This document shows positions 25,494 to 34,299 of a stretch of DNA of 64,000 nt, piece after piece. Each line of letters begins with the position of its first letter. The first letter of the stretch is position 1. A model generated the notes under the pieces. The model was not told where the DNA came from. It made no database searches and worked only from the letters and a program-made list of their open reading frames with translations. Source of the DNA: Xanthomonas sp. DAR 35659. GTDB lineage: Bacteria > Pseudomonadota > Gammaproteobacteria > Xanthomonadales > Xanthomonadaceae. A program made the translations under genes and the position numbers. The stretch is from assembly GCF_041242975.1 (NCBI RefSeq), contig NZ_CP162488.1, positions 3,338,001 through 3,402,000 on the forward strand, given 5' to 3'.

Positions 25494-28400
25494 TGCATGG
25501 TGTTCCGGACAGCCCATTGGCGCAGGCGGCACCATAGCCGGTTTCGCGCCGGTGCGCGGTAGGCGCGGTGCGCGGGCAGGCGCAGATTGAGTTCGGTGCC
25601 CATGCCCGGCCGCGACCACAGGTCCAGCCGCGCCTGGATGCGCCGCGCGCGCTCCTGCATGCCGGTCAGCCCCCAATGCCCGGCGCGGCCGCCGGCGGCC
25701 AGCACCTGCGGCGCGATGCCGCGGCCATCGTCGCGGAAGCGCAGCCGCAGCGCGTCGCGGCCGTAGGCGATCTCCACCTCGATGCGGTTCGCCTGCGCAT
25801 GACGGAACGCGTTGAGCAGCGCCTCGCGGCCGAGCTGGTACAGCTCGTCGTCGACCAGCGGCTGCAGCGCCACCGGCGTGCCTTCGACCAGTACCCGCCG
25901 CTGTACCTGCGTCCGCGCGCCGAGTTCCTCAAGCATCGCGGCGAAGGCGGCCGGCAACAGGTCGGTGCGGCCGGCGCTGGCGCGCAGGCCCTCGACCCGG
26001 TCGCGGCCCTGCTCCATCGCCTGTTCGGCGCGATCGAGCGCGCTCTCCAGGTCGCGCCGCAGCGGCGCGTCTTCCGGCAGCGCGCCCAACGCCGCGTGGG
26101 TCCGCAGGATCAGGCCCTGGTAGCCCTGCAGCAGGGTGTCGTGCAACTCGCGGGCGATGCGCTCGCGTTCCTGGAAGCGCTCCTCCAGCCGCAGCCGCAG
26201 GCGCCGGCCCAACTGGCGCATGCGCAACAGGTACAGCGCCCACAGCGCCAGCAGCAGCGCCAGCATGCACAGCCCCCAGAACGCCGGGGTCTGCACGAAG
26301 CGCGGCGCGATGGAGAAGCGCAGGGTGGCCCCGCGCGTGTTCCATACCCCGTCGTTGTTGGCCGCGATCACCCGGAAGCGGTACTGGCCCGGGCGCAGGT
26401 TGGTGTAGAAGGCCTCGCGGCGCGCGCCGGCGTCGCGCCAGGTCTCGTCCACGCCGTCCAGGCGGAAGCGGAAGCGCATACGCTCGGGCGCGGTGAGGCT
26501 GGTCGCGGTGTAGGCGATCTGCAGCCGGGTGGTGCCCTTGGGCAGCGCCAGCGCCGCGCGCAACGGCATCGGCTGCTCGTTGGCCGACAGCGCGCGCACG
26601 AACACCTGCGGCGGCCAGGGATTGCGCCGCAGGTGGCGGCTGTCGATCCAGGCCAGGCCCTGGCTGGTGGCCAGCCACACCAGCCCGTCGCCATCGCGCG
26701 CGGCGGTGCTGCCGAGGCTGGCCTGCACGGCCACGCCGGGCAGGCCGTCGGCGGCGTCGTAGTAGGTCGGATGCAAGGCCACGGCAGCGTCGCCGAGCGC
26801 CGCGTCGAGTTCGCCGCGCGGCAGCCGCGCCACGCCGGCGGCGCCGTTGAACCACAGCGCGCCGTCGTCGGTCTCGGCGATGCCGGTGATGCCGCGCAGG
26901 CCCGGCGCGCGCGCCGGCGGCAGCGTCACGAAGCGGTTGCCGCGCCATTGCGCGATGCCCAGCTCGCCGGCGACCAGCAGCGCGCCGCGATCGGCATGCA
27001 AGGTGTTGATGCGGCCGACCTGCAGCCCGTCGCTGGCGGCGAACGCGCGCACCTGGGTGCCGTGCAGTTGCCGCACCAGTCCGGACGGATAGCCGAACCA
27101 GTAGCGCCCCTGCGCATCCTCGGCGATCGCGGTGCAGGTGTCCTGCGGCAGCCGCGCCTGGCGCACCCACTCGCCGGCGTGGTAGCGGAACACGCCCTCG
27201 CCGGCGAACGCCGCCCAGGCGTCGCCAGCGCGATCGGACAGGAACGCGCGTACCTGCCGCGCCCGCAGCCCGGCCGGCAACGCGGCCTCGACGCGGCGCC
27301 CACGCTGCAGGCGCACGATGCCGGCGCCGCCGAGGCGCCAGCCGCTGTCGCGCAGCCGCGCGTACTCCTGCGCCAGCGGCGCGCCGCGCAGCAGCCGCGC
27401 GGCGGCGGCGGCATCGGCGCGGAATGCGCCCTGCGTGTCGGTCACCAGCACGCTGCCGTCCGGCTGCGCCTGCACCTCGACCGCACCGGACGCGGCGCCG
27501 GGCTGGCCGGGCAAGGCCATCACGGTGCGGTGGCGATAGCGGTTGAGGCCGAGCGTGGAGCCGACCCAGATGTTGCCCTCCTTGTCCTCCAGCACCGGCG
27601 CGGCGGCATCGGAGGCCAGGCCGCCGTCGCGACGGAACGGCTCCAGCCGCGGCGCGCTCGGATCGTCCAGCAGTACCCGCACCACGCCGCGCGCCTGGAC
27701 GTCGGACAGCCACAGGCTGCCGTCGCGGGCGAACAGCATGCGCCGTGCGGTGAGCGCGCGCAGCGCCGGCGCGGCCCGGCGCGCGGCGGGCGGCAGCGGC
27801 GTGCCGTCGGCGCCGGTGATGGCGCGGGTGCCCTCGCGCCGGTCCGACAGCCAGATGCGGCCGTCCGGGCCTTCCGCCAACACCGCGTACAACGTGGTGG
27901 CGACGCCGGTCGGCTCGAAGCGGCGCGCGCCCGGCGGCAGACGCAGCACGCTCTCGCCGCTGCACACCCACAGCACGCCGCGGCGATCGCGCAACACCCA
28001 GTCGGCGCGCGCGGTGGGATAGCCCCAGTCGGCGCCCACGCGCTGCCAGCGGCGGCCGTCGAAGCGCGCCAGGCCGCCCCAGGTCGCCGCCCACAGCGCA
28101 CCGCGCCGGTCCGCTTCCAGGCGCACCACCGGGCCGTCCGGGAAGCCGTCGGCCGCGCCGTACTGCTGCAGCTGGCCGTCGTGCAGCAGGCTGGCGCCGC
28201 CATCGAAATAGCCCAGCCACATGCGCCCATCCGGCAACACGGTCAGGGCGGTCACGTTCTGCGACAGCAGGCGCGCGCCCTGCGGCGGCTCGCGGCGCTC
28301 GAAGCGTTCGCCATCGAAGCGGTACAGGCCGAAGCCGGTGCCCATCCACAGATACCCGTCGGCCGACTGCGCCAGCGCCCACACGTCCGCCGGCGCGCCC

Positions 28401-28528
28401 TGCTCCACCCGCCAGGCGGTGTTGTGCAGCGGCGTCGGCGGCGGCGCGGCCGCGACCGGCGGCGCCGCGAAGGCCAGGCCGAGCACCCACAGAATGCATG
28501 CCCAACGCCGTCCTCGCAGACTTCGCAC
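25490..28528 (-). CDS. Large propeller-type sensor histidine kinase (Y_Y_Y domain, HisKA_3)
   Basis: A 1012-residue membrane sensor. After an N-terminal signal or anchor segment (ILWVLGLAFAAPPVAA) come many Reg_prop-like blades (DVWALAQSADGYLWMGTGFG; NIWVGSTLGLNRYRHR) that make a periplasmic beta-propeller. Next come a Y_Y_Y domain (RPGQYRFRVIAANNDGVWN, about 715-730), one transmembrane helix (about 745-765), a HisKA_3 box (RELHDTLLQ, His near 795) and a HATPase domain (EALLNAFRHAQ; DDGRGI). The GTG at 28528 is chosen because AGAGGA lies just upstream on the minus strand and a signal segment follows. Sensors of this build often respond to carbohydrates, but the ligand is unknown. Confidence 0.9.
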   Translation of the reverse strand: MRSLRGRRWACILWVLGLAFAAPPVAAAPPPTPLHNTAWRVEQGAPADVWALAQSADGYLWMGTGFGLYRFDGERFERREPPQGARLLSQNVTALTVLPDGRMWLGYFDGGASLLHDGQLQQYGAADGFPDGPVVRLEADRRGALWAATWGGLARFDGRRWQRVGADWGYPTARADWVLRDRRGVLWVCSGESVLRLPPGARRFEPTGVATTLYAVLAEGPDGRIWLSDRREGTRAITGADGTPLPPAARRAAPALRALTARRMLFARDGSLWLSDVQARGVVRVLLDDPSAPRLEPFRRDGGLASDAAAPVLEDKEGNIWVGSTLGLNRYRHRTVMALPGQPGAASGAVEVQAQPDGSVLVTDTQGAFRADAAAAARLLRGAPLAQEYARLRDSGWRLGGAGIVRLQRGRRVEAALPAGLRARQVRAFLSDRAGDAWAAFAGEGVFRYHAGEWVRQARLPQDTCTAIAEDAQGRYWFGYPSGLVRQLHGTQVRAFAASDGLQVGRINTLHADRGALLVAGELGIAQWRGNRFVTLPPARAPGLRGITGIAETDDGALWFNGAAGVARLPRGELDAALGDAAVALHPTYYDAADGLPGVAVQASLGSTAARDGDGLVWLATSQGLAWIDSRHLRRNPWPPQVFVRALSANEQPMPLRAALALPKGTTRLQIAYTATSLTAPERMRFRFRLDGVDETWRDAGARREAFYTNLRPGQYRFRVIAANNDGVWNTRGATLRFSIAPRFVQTPAFWGLCMLALLLALWALYLLRMRQLGRRLRLRLEERFQERERIARELHDTLLQGYQGLILRTHAALGALPEDAPLRRDLESALDRAEQAMEQGRDRVEGLRASAGRTDLLPAAFAAMLEELGARTQVQRRVLVEGTPVALQPLVDDELYQLGREALLNAFRHAQANRIEVEIAYGRDALRLRFRDDGRGIAPQVLAAGGRAGHWGLTGMQERARRIQARLDLWSRPGMGTELNLRLPAHRAYRAPARNRLWCRLRQWAVRNTMQ

Positions 28529-28669
28529 TGCGCTTCCTCTGCCTCGCAAGATGGGGGAAAACCGGATTCTCGGCAGCGCCGCGGACCGCGCCAACACCCC
28601 GATCGGGGGATGACGCGCTGCCCCGTATACGGCTAGGCCGGTCCGCCGCGGCGGCCGTAGCCTGGCGCC
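28529..28669. promoter_or_regulatory. Divergent region between the sensor kinase and a DoxX-like gene
   Basis: 141 bases with a perfect 12-bp palindrome, CCCCGATCGGGG (28597-28608), that could be an operator. The Shine-Dalgarno of the sensor gene lies at its left end. No promoter hexamers were assigned. Confidence 0.4.
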
Positions 28670-29062
28670 ATGCAACGACTCTACTCCATGTTTCCCGGAG
28701 GCAACGCGGGACTCGGGCTGCTGGCGCTGCGCCTGTTCCTGGCGCTGAGCCTGTGGCCGGCCACTGCCAGCGACGCATGGGCGCTGCCGCCGTCATGGCG
28801 CTGCGCAGCCGTGGCGCTGGCGCTGTGCGCCGCCGCCGGCGCGCTCACTGCGCTGGCCGCGGGGCTGGCCTGCGCGGTGCCGGCGCTGTCGTGGTGGCAT
28901 GGCCACGCCGCCGCGCACAGCGCGCTGCTCGCGGCGCTGCCGGCGCTGGCGCTGGCACTGCTCGGGCCGGGCGCCTATGCGCTGGACGCGCGCTGGTTCG
29001 GCCGCCGCCTGCTGGTGCTGCCGCGCGACCCGCCGCCCCCGCGGCCTCCCCCGAACGGGTGA
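28670..29062 (+). CDS. Small DoxX-like membrane protein
   Basis: A 130-residue hydrophobic protein with about four transmembrane helices and a Pro-rich C-terminal tail. The start MQRLYSMFPGGNAGLGLLALRLFLAL resembles the N-terminus of DoxX-family proteins often encoded next to two-component systems in xanthomonads. No catalytic motif is visible and the role is unknown. It diverges from the propeller sensor gene and may be under its control. Confidence 0.65.
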   Translation: MQRLYSMFPGGNAGLGLLALRLFLALSLWPATASDAWALPPSWRCAAVALALCAAAGALTALAAGLACAVPALSWWHGHAAAHSALLAALPALALALLGPGAYALDARWFGRRLLVLPRDPPPPRPPPNG

Positions 29063-29205
29063 GCCGGCGCTCTGCCGGAATGGGGTGGCCGCGGCGGCCG
29101 ACCGCGGCCAGCATGGATCGCGTCGCGACGACCGGGTCCCCGCGCGTGCCGCAGGCGCGCGCCGAGCGCCTGTGCGCGCGTCCGGCACTTCCCAGGAGAC
29201 ACGCC

Positions 29206-29694
29206 ATGCCCCGCTCCCCCGCTCCCGCCTCGCGTTCCGGCGCCGCCGACCGGCCCGCCGCCGCCAGCACCGCCACGCCCGCCCACAAGGGCCTGCGCCC
29301 GTCCGCGCTGGCGCGCGCGCAGCACTACATCGACCATCATCTGGCCGAGCGCATCGGCCTGGCCGACATCGCCAACGCCGCCTGCGTCAGCCGTTACCAT
29401 TTCGCGCGCATGTTCCGCCTGAGCACCGGCCACAGCCCGATGCAATACCTGTTGCAGCGGCGCATCGAACGCGCCCGGCAACTATTGCGCAGCGGGCGCC
29501 ATTCGGTCGGCACCGTGGCCCACGAACTGGGCTTCTTCGACCAGAGCCATTTCGTCAACAGTTTCCGCCGCGTCACCGGCGCCACGCCGGGCTGGTATGC
29601 CCGGCACAATCGAGACGACGCCGCATCCAAGGACGCGCGCAGCGTTCCCGAGCATGGCGCGCGCGCCGCCACGGCCTGCGTTCCGGCGGCCTAG
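29206..29694 (+). CDS. AraC-family transcriptional regulator (DNA-binding domain only)
   Basis: A 162-residue protein with an Ala/Pro-rich N-terminus of about 35 residues and then a full AraC double helix-turn-helix (ARAQHYIDHHLAERIGLADIA; ACVSRYHFARMFRLSTGHSP; VAHELGFFDQSHFVNSFRR). There is no sensory domain, so it resembles small SoxS/MarA-like activators whose activity depends on their own level. An AGGAG Shine-Dalgarno lies at 29194-29198 before the ATG at 29206. It may be co-transcribed with the DoxX-like gene. Targets cannot be inferred. Confidence 0.9.
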   Translation: MPRSPAPASRSGAADRPAAASTATPAHKGLRPSALARAQHYIDHHLAERIGLADIANAACVSRYHFARMFRLSTGHSPMQYLLQRRIERARQLLRSGRHSVGTVAHELGFFDQSHFVNSFRRVTGATPGWYARHNRDDAASKDARSVPEHGARAATACVPAA

Positions 29695-29712
29695 GCCGGA
29701 CGCCGCGCAACG

Positions 29713-29738
29713 AAAAGGCCGGGCGCGAACCCGGCCTT
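29713..29738. terminator. Bidirectional terminator between AraC and sodA
   Basis: A 9-bp stem, AAGGCCGGG (29715-29723) with CCCGGCCTT (29730-29738), has a 6-base loop. On the minus strand it ends in a short run of T, so it best fits the end of sodA; on the plus strand it also follows the AraC gene. Confidence 0.75.
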
Positions 29739-29763
29739 GCGTTCGCCCTCTGCGCGCGCGCGA

Positions 29764-30375
29764 TCAGCCGATCGCGGCGTGGTAGCGGCGCTCCACTTCG
29801 TTCCAGTCGACCACGTTGAAGAACGCGCCGATGTAGTCCGGACGGCGGTTCTGGTACTTCAGGTAGTACGCGTGTTCCCACACGTCCAGGCCCAGGATCG
29901 GGGTGTTGCCCTCGAACAGCGGGCTGTCCTGGTTGGCGGTGCTCTCGACCACCAGCTTCTTGTCCGGGGTCACGCTGAGCCAGGCCCAGCCGCTGCCGAA
30001 GCGGGTCAGCGCGGCCTTGGTGAAGGCTTCCTTGAACTTGTCGAAGCCGCCGAGTTCGCTGTCGATCGCCTTGGCGACGTCGCCGCTCGGGTTGCCGCCG
30101 GCATTGGGCGCCATCACCGTCCAGAACAGCGAGTGGTTGGCGTGGCCGCCGCCGTTGTTGCGCACCGGACCCTGCAGGTTCTCCGGCAGCGACTTCAGCT
30201 TGGACACCAGTTCCTCGACCGGCAGATCGGCGTACTCGGTGCCTTCCAGCGCGGCGTTGACGTTGTTGATGTAGGTCTGGTGATGCTTGGTGTGATGGAT
30301 TTCCATCGTCTGCGCATCGATGTGCGGTTCCAGCGCGTCGTAGGCGTAAGGCAGTTTGGGGAGGGTGTAGGCCAT
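29764..30375 (-). CDS. sodA: Superoxide dismutase, Mn type
   Basis: A 203-residue cytoplasmic superoxide dismutase with no signal peptide. Metal ligands are visible as the His in [12 protein letters not shown], the His in NHSLFW, and Asp and His in [13 protein letters not shown]. The [11 protein letters not shown] motif, with Gly-Gly where iron enzymes have Ala-Gln, points to the manganese form. It stands alone with a hairpin terminator after it. A GGAGAA Shine-Dalgarno precedes the ATG at 30375. Confidence 0.96.
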   Translation of the reverse strand: MAYTLPKLPYAYDALEPHIDAQTMEIHHTKHHQTYINNVNAALEGTEYADLPVEELVSKLKSLPENLQGPVRNNGGGHANHSLFWTVMAPNAGGNPSGDVAKAIDSELGGFDKFKEAFTKAALTRFGSGWAWLSVTPDKKLVVESTANQDSPLFEGNTPILGLDVWEHAYYLKYQNRRPDYIGAFFNVVDWNEVERRYHAAIG

Positions 30376-30673
30376 GCGGTTCTCCTGGACATTCGCCCGG
30401 CGGAAGGACGGGCGTTGCGTGATGAATGGTAGGGACGACCGGCGACCTTACCAAGACCGCGGCGGGGGAAACATCGTCCCAAGCCGCGGCGGCGGCACCC
30501 GGCCGGCATCGCGAATCGGCGCCTACCATGCCTGAAACGCCGGTTAGTCGCGCGTGAACCGAATGCAATGCGCTCGGCAACGCGCGTGTTTAGACCTGGA
30601 ACAGGCGCGCTCGCCCATACTGTGCCGCGCTGGCGCAGTTCGGCGCCGTGTCCACGTTCCTGCAGGAGTCTCC

Positions 30674-31144
30674 ATGCGCAAGCCCGTGCTGTTGATCGCC
30701 GCGATCGTGCTGCTGGTCGGCGGTCTGTGGGGCATCCGCGGCCTGCAGCATCCGCCACCGCCGCAGTTCGCCCCGTCGCTCGGCGCCCAGACACAGACGC
30801 CGTACGCCCCACCCGGCGCGCCGGCGCAGGCGCCCGCCGCCGACGCGCCATCGCTGCCGGCGTTCCTGCCGCCGGAGGCGCGCGCCACCGTCGCCCTGAT
30901 CCAGCGCGGCGGGCCGTTCCCGCACCGCCAGGACGGCAGCGTGTTCGGTAATCGCGAGCGGCGCCTGCCCGCGCAACCGCGCGGCTATTACCGCGAGTAC
31001 ACCGTGGACACGCCAGGCCTGTCGCATCGCGGTGCGCGGCGCATCGTCACCGGCGGCAACCCGCCGCAGGTCTGGTACTACAGCGACGACCACTACGACA
31101 GCTTCCGCGCCTTCCAGGTCGCGCCCGCGGGGCCGACGCGATGA
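30674..31144 (+). CDS. Exported or membrane-anchored RNase Sa/barnase-like ribonuclease
   Basis: A 156-residue protein with an N-terminal signal or anchor (MRKPVLLIAAIVLLVGGLWG), a Pro/Ala-rich linker, and a C-terminal microbial ribonuclease domain of about 90 residues. The catalytic triad of RNase Sa-type enzymes is visible: Glu in YREYTVDTPG, Arg in RGARRIVTGG and His in SDDHYDSF. It should cut single-stranded RNA, likely 3' of G. The start is the ATG at 30674 with CAGGAG at 30663-30668. The next gene overlaps as ATGA and encodes a barstar-like inhibitor. Confidence 0.9.
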   Translation: MRKPVLLIAAIVLLVGGLWGIRGLQHPPPPQFAPSLGAQTQTPYAPPGAPAQAPAADAPSLPAFLPPEARATVALIQRGGPFPHRQDGSVFGNRERRLPAQPRGYYREYTVDTPGLSHRGARRIVTGGNPPQVWYYSDDHYDSFRAFQVAPAGPTR

Positions 31145-31584
31145 GTGGCCTGCCGTTCGCGCTCGACCTTTCCGATCCCAGCGCCTGCGGCGTGTATCGC
31201 GTCGCCAATCGCGACCTGGACAGCGTGGCCGCGCTCGGCCGCGGCGCCGGCCTGCGCGTGTGCCGGATCGACCTGCATGGCTGCACCGGCAAGGCGATGC
31301 TGCTGATGCGGCTGGCCGCGCAACTGGATTTCCCGGCGAGCTTCGGCCGCAACTGGGATGCGCTGAACGATGGCCTGCGCGACCTGTCGTGGCTGCCGAC
31401 CACGCGCGGCTATGCATTGCTGCTGGAGGACGCCGGCGCGTTGCAGGCGCGGGCGCCCGAGGACGTCGACGTACTGCTGCAGATCCTCGACGAGGTGGCC
31501 GCCGCGTGGGCGCAGGACGGTCTCAGCTTCGTCGCGTTTCTGGGCGGCAGCCAGGATCCGGACGCAGTTGCCGATCCCGATTGA
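31141..31584 (+). CDS. Barstar-family ribonuclease inhibitor
   Basis: A 147-residue protein without a signal peptide, so cytoplasmic. A barstar-like core is seen in RIDLHGCTGKAMLLMRLAAQLDFP and the signature FGRNWDALNDGLRDLSWL, where many barstars have DCL and this one has DGL. The C-terminus adds DEVAAAWAQDGLSFVAFL. Its start overlaps the ribonuclease stop by four bases, so inhibitor and enzyme are made together and any enzyme left in the cell would be neutralised. It is longer at the N-terminus than classical barstar (about 90 residues). Confidence 0.92.
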   Translation: MSGLPFALDLSDPSACGVYRVANRDLDSVAALGRGAGLRVCRIDLHGCTGKAMLLMRLAAQLDFPASFGRNWDALNDGLRDLSWLPTTRGYALLLEDAGALQARAPEDVDVLLQILDEVAAAWAQDGLSFVAFLGGSQDPDAVADPD

Positions 31585-31913
31585 CCACACCATCGACCGC
31601 GCGCTTTGGAACGGCTTCAGCCGCGACGCGCTCCGAAACCAGAAACTCCGCCGCTGCGTTCGTCGCGGTTGAAACCGCTCCTACAGAAAACCTCGGCGCG
31701 CCGGCTGGGTGCACGGTGGCAAGGGCTGCGCTCCTCGCGACGGAAGGCGCTCCCACAGCAGCACTGCGATCGCTGCCGAGTGCACTGTAGGAGCGGCTTC
31801 AGCCGCGACAGACGCCATCGGTCGCCCGTCACCCGCGGCACGTCATGCATCGTGTCGCGGCTGAAGCCGCTCCTACAGAAGAGCGCGTGATCTGCGGCGT
31901 TCTCCGGGGCCGC
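31585..31913. repeat. REP-rich intergenic region after the barstar gene
   Basis: No gene is present. A decayed REP lies at about 31606-31626 and an imperfect inverted copy at 31662-31684. A good REP at 31787-31809 faces an inverted good copy at 31854-31876. The spacer of the second pair resembles the spacer of the pair at 3867-3958, so the unit is longer than the REP core. uup ends at 31914 on the other strand, making this a convergent 3' region. Confidence 0.85.
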
Positions 31914-33806
31914 TCACCCGTCCAGTTCGCTCCACCGCGCATACGCCGCATCCAGCTCCGCCTGCGCCTGGGTCAGCGCCTGGGTATGCGCGTTCACCCC
32001 GGCCGCATCGCGCTGGTAGAACGCCGGCTCGGTCATCGCCTCGGTCAGCGCCGCGACCTGCTGTTCCAGCGCCTCGATCCGCGCCGGCAGTTGTTCCAGC
32101 TCGCGCGCGTCCTTGTAGCTGAGCTTGCGCTTGGCCGGCACCGCCGCCGGTGCCGCGGCGGCCACCGGCGCGGTCGCGGCGGCGGTGGCGGAGGCCTTGG
32201 CCACCGCCATCGCGCTGACCGACGGCGCGCCGCGCTGGCGCACCCAGTCGCTGTACCCGCCGACGTATTCGCCGATGCGACCGTCGCCTTCCATCACCAT
32301 GGTCGAGGTCACCACGTTGTCGATGAAGTCGCGGTCGTGGCTGACCAGCAGCAAGGTGCCGGTGTAGTCGCCCAGCAGCTCTTCCAGCAGCTCCAGGGTC
32401 TCCACGTCCAGGTCGTTGGTCGGTTCGTCCATCACCAGCAGATTGGACGGCTGCGCGAACAGCCGCGCCAGCAGCAGGCGGTTGCGCTCGCCGCCGGACA
32501 GGCGGGTGATCGGCGCGCGCGCGCGCTCCGGGGTGAACAGGAAATCCTGCAGATAGCCGTGCACGTGCTTGCGCTTGCCGTTGACCTCGATGAAGTCGCG
32601 GCCCTCGGCCACGTTCTCGATCGCGCTCCAGTCCTCCCGCAGGGTGGCGCGGTACTGGTCGAAATAGGCCACCTGCAGGTTGGTGCCGGCACGCACCTCG
32701 CCGCTGCCGGGGGTCAGTTCGCCCAGCAGCAGCTTCAGCAAGGTGGTCTTGCCGCTGCCGTTGGGGCCGATCAGGCCGATGCGGTCGCCACGCAGGATGG
32801 TGGTGGAGAAATCGCGCACCATGGTCCGCGCGCCGAAGGCGAAGTTCAGGTCCTTGGCCTCGATCACCTTCTTGCCGGACGACTCGCCCTGCGCGGCCTC
32901 CATGCGCACGTTGCCGCCGAGTTCGCGGCGCTGGGTGCGCTCGCGGCGCATCGCTTCCAGGCGCCGCACGCGGCCCTCGTCGCGGGTGCGCCGCGCCTTG
33001 ATGCCCTGGCGGATCCACACCTCTTCCTGCGCCAGCAGCTTGTCGAAGCGCGCGTTCTCCTGCGCCTGCGCATTGAGCCGCTCCTCGCGGCGGCGCTCGT
33101 AGTTGGCCCAGTCGCCCGGCCAACTGGTGACCTGGCCGCGGTCGATCTCGACGATGCGCGTGGCCAGCGCGCGCAGGAAGCGCCGGTCGTGGGTGACGAA
33201 CACCACGCTGCCGTTCCAGCCCTTCAGGAACACTTCCAGCCAGTCGATCGCCTCGATGTCCAGATGGTTGGTCGGCTCGTCCAGCAGCAGCAGGTCCGGC
33301 GCCGACACCAACGCGCGCGCCAGCAGCACGCGCCGCTTCATGCCGCCGGACAGCCGCGCGAACTCGGCGTCGCCGTCCAGGTCCAGCCGGGTCAGGGTCT
33401 CGCTGACCCGTTGGTCCAGCGCCCAGCCATTGGCGCCGTCGATCTTGGACTGCACCGCGCCCAGCGCATCGCCGTCGAACTCGACGGCATGGCTGAGCCG
33501 GTGGAACTCGGCCAGCCAGTGGCCGAGCTCGCCCAGGCCGTCGGCGACCACATCGAACACGCTGCCGGCGGCGCCATGCGGCACCTCCTGCTCCAGCCGC
33601 GCGATGCGCACGCCCTGCTGCACGCGGATCTCGCCGTCGTCGGGCTTCAACTCCCCGGCGATCAATTTCATCAGGGTGGATTTGCCGGCGCCGTTGCGGC
33701 CGATCAGGGCGATGCGCTCGCCCGGCTCGATCGACAGGTCGGTCTTTTCCAGCAACAAGGGGCCGCCGACGCTGTAGTCGAGGTTCTGCAGAGTAATGAG
33801 AGGCAT
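31914..33806 (-). CDS. uup: ABC-F ATPase Uup
   Basis: A 630-residue cytoplasmic protein with two ABC ATPase domains and no membrane part. The first domain has GRNGAGKST, LSGGMKRRVLLARAL and LLLDEPTNHLD. The second has GPNGSGKTT, LSGGERNRLLLARL and LLVMDEPTNDLD. Between them is the charged ABC-F linker (ERRREERLNAQAQENARFDK). A C-terminal coiled coil (about 555-630; QLPARIEALEQQVAALTEA) is the Uup hallmark. Uup acts on ribosomes and affects transposon excision and branched DNA. The start is the ATG at 33806. Confidence 0.94.
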   Translation of the reverse strand: MPLITLQNLDYSVGGPLLLEKTDLSIEPGERIALIGRNGAGKSTLMKLIAGELKPDDGEIRVQQGVRIARLEQEVPHGAAGSVFDVVADGLGELGHWLAEFHRLSHAVEFDGDALGAVQSKIDGANGWALDQRVSETLTRLDLDGDAEFARLSGGMKRRVLLARALVSAPDLLLLDEPTNHLDIEAIDWLEVFLKGWNGSVVFVTHDRRFLRALATRIVEIDRGQVTSWPGDWANYERRREERLNAQAQENARFDKLLAQEEVWIRQGIKARRTRDEGRVRRLEAMRRERTQRRELGGNVRMEAAQGESSGKKVIEAKDLNFAFGARTMVRDFSTTILRGDRIGLIGPNGSGKTTLLKLLLGELTPGSGEVRAGTNLQVAYFDQYRATLREDWSAIENVAEGRDFIEVNGKRKHVHGYLQDFLFTPERARAPITRLSGGERNRLLLARLFAQPSNLLVMDEPTNDLDVETLELLEELLGDYTGTLLLVSHDRDFIDNVVTSTMVMEGDGRIGEYVGGYSDWVRQRGAPSVSAMAVAKASATAAATAPVAAAAPAAVPAKRKLSYKDARELEQLPARIEALEQQVAALTEAMTEPAFYQRDAAGVNAHTQALTQAQAELDAAYARWSELDG

Positions 33807-33823
33807 TGGGCTATTGTACGTGG

Positions 33824-34183
33824 ATGCGCTCTTCGCCGAACCCGAACGCCGCGCCGGCCACGCGCGACGGCCACCGCCGCCGTACCCTGCGCATCGCGGT
33901 GGAGCGGATCGAGGCGCGGTTCGGCGCCGGCAACCTCGACGATGCCTGCGATGCGCTGATCGCACTGCTGCGGACATGCTGCGGCGACCAGGGCTACCGG
34001 GTGGCGACCGAACTCGACACCCACCATCCCAACCCCTGGTTCCATCGCCTCCTGCTGCACCTGGACGACGGGCCGGCGGATCTGCCACCCCGCGCCGGCG
34101 CAGTGGCCGGGATCGCCGACAGCAGCTACCGCGCCTTCGTGCGCGAGGTGGCGGCGCTTGGCCTGGCAGCGGACGCCGATTAG
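33824..34183 (+). CDS. Hypothetical protein divergent from uup
   Basis: I do not recognise this protein of about 119 residues. It is soluble, with a basic N-terminus (MRSSPNPNAAPATRDGHRRR), a helical middle with adjacent cysteines (LIALLRTCCGDQGYRVATEL) and a conserved-looking PNPWFHRLLLHLDDGP. Its ATG is only 17 bases from the uup start, so each gene's promoter must overlap the other's coding region, or this gene lacks its own promoter. Codon use fits the genome. Confidence 0.65.
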   Translation: MRSSPNPNAAPATRDGHRRRTLRIAVERIEARFGAGNLDDACDALIALLRTCCGDQGYRVATELDTHHPNPWFHRLLLHLDDGPADLPPRAGAVAGIADSSYRAFVREVAALGLAADAD

Positions 34184-34299
34184 GCCGATCGGCAACCGCT
34201 AGACTGCGCCCACCCCGCGCCTGGACCCGCCCCGTCGCCCGTCGTGCCCTCGTATCGTCGCCACCATGCCGCAGCCGCCAGCCGGAGCCCGTTCCGGCG

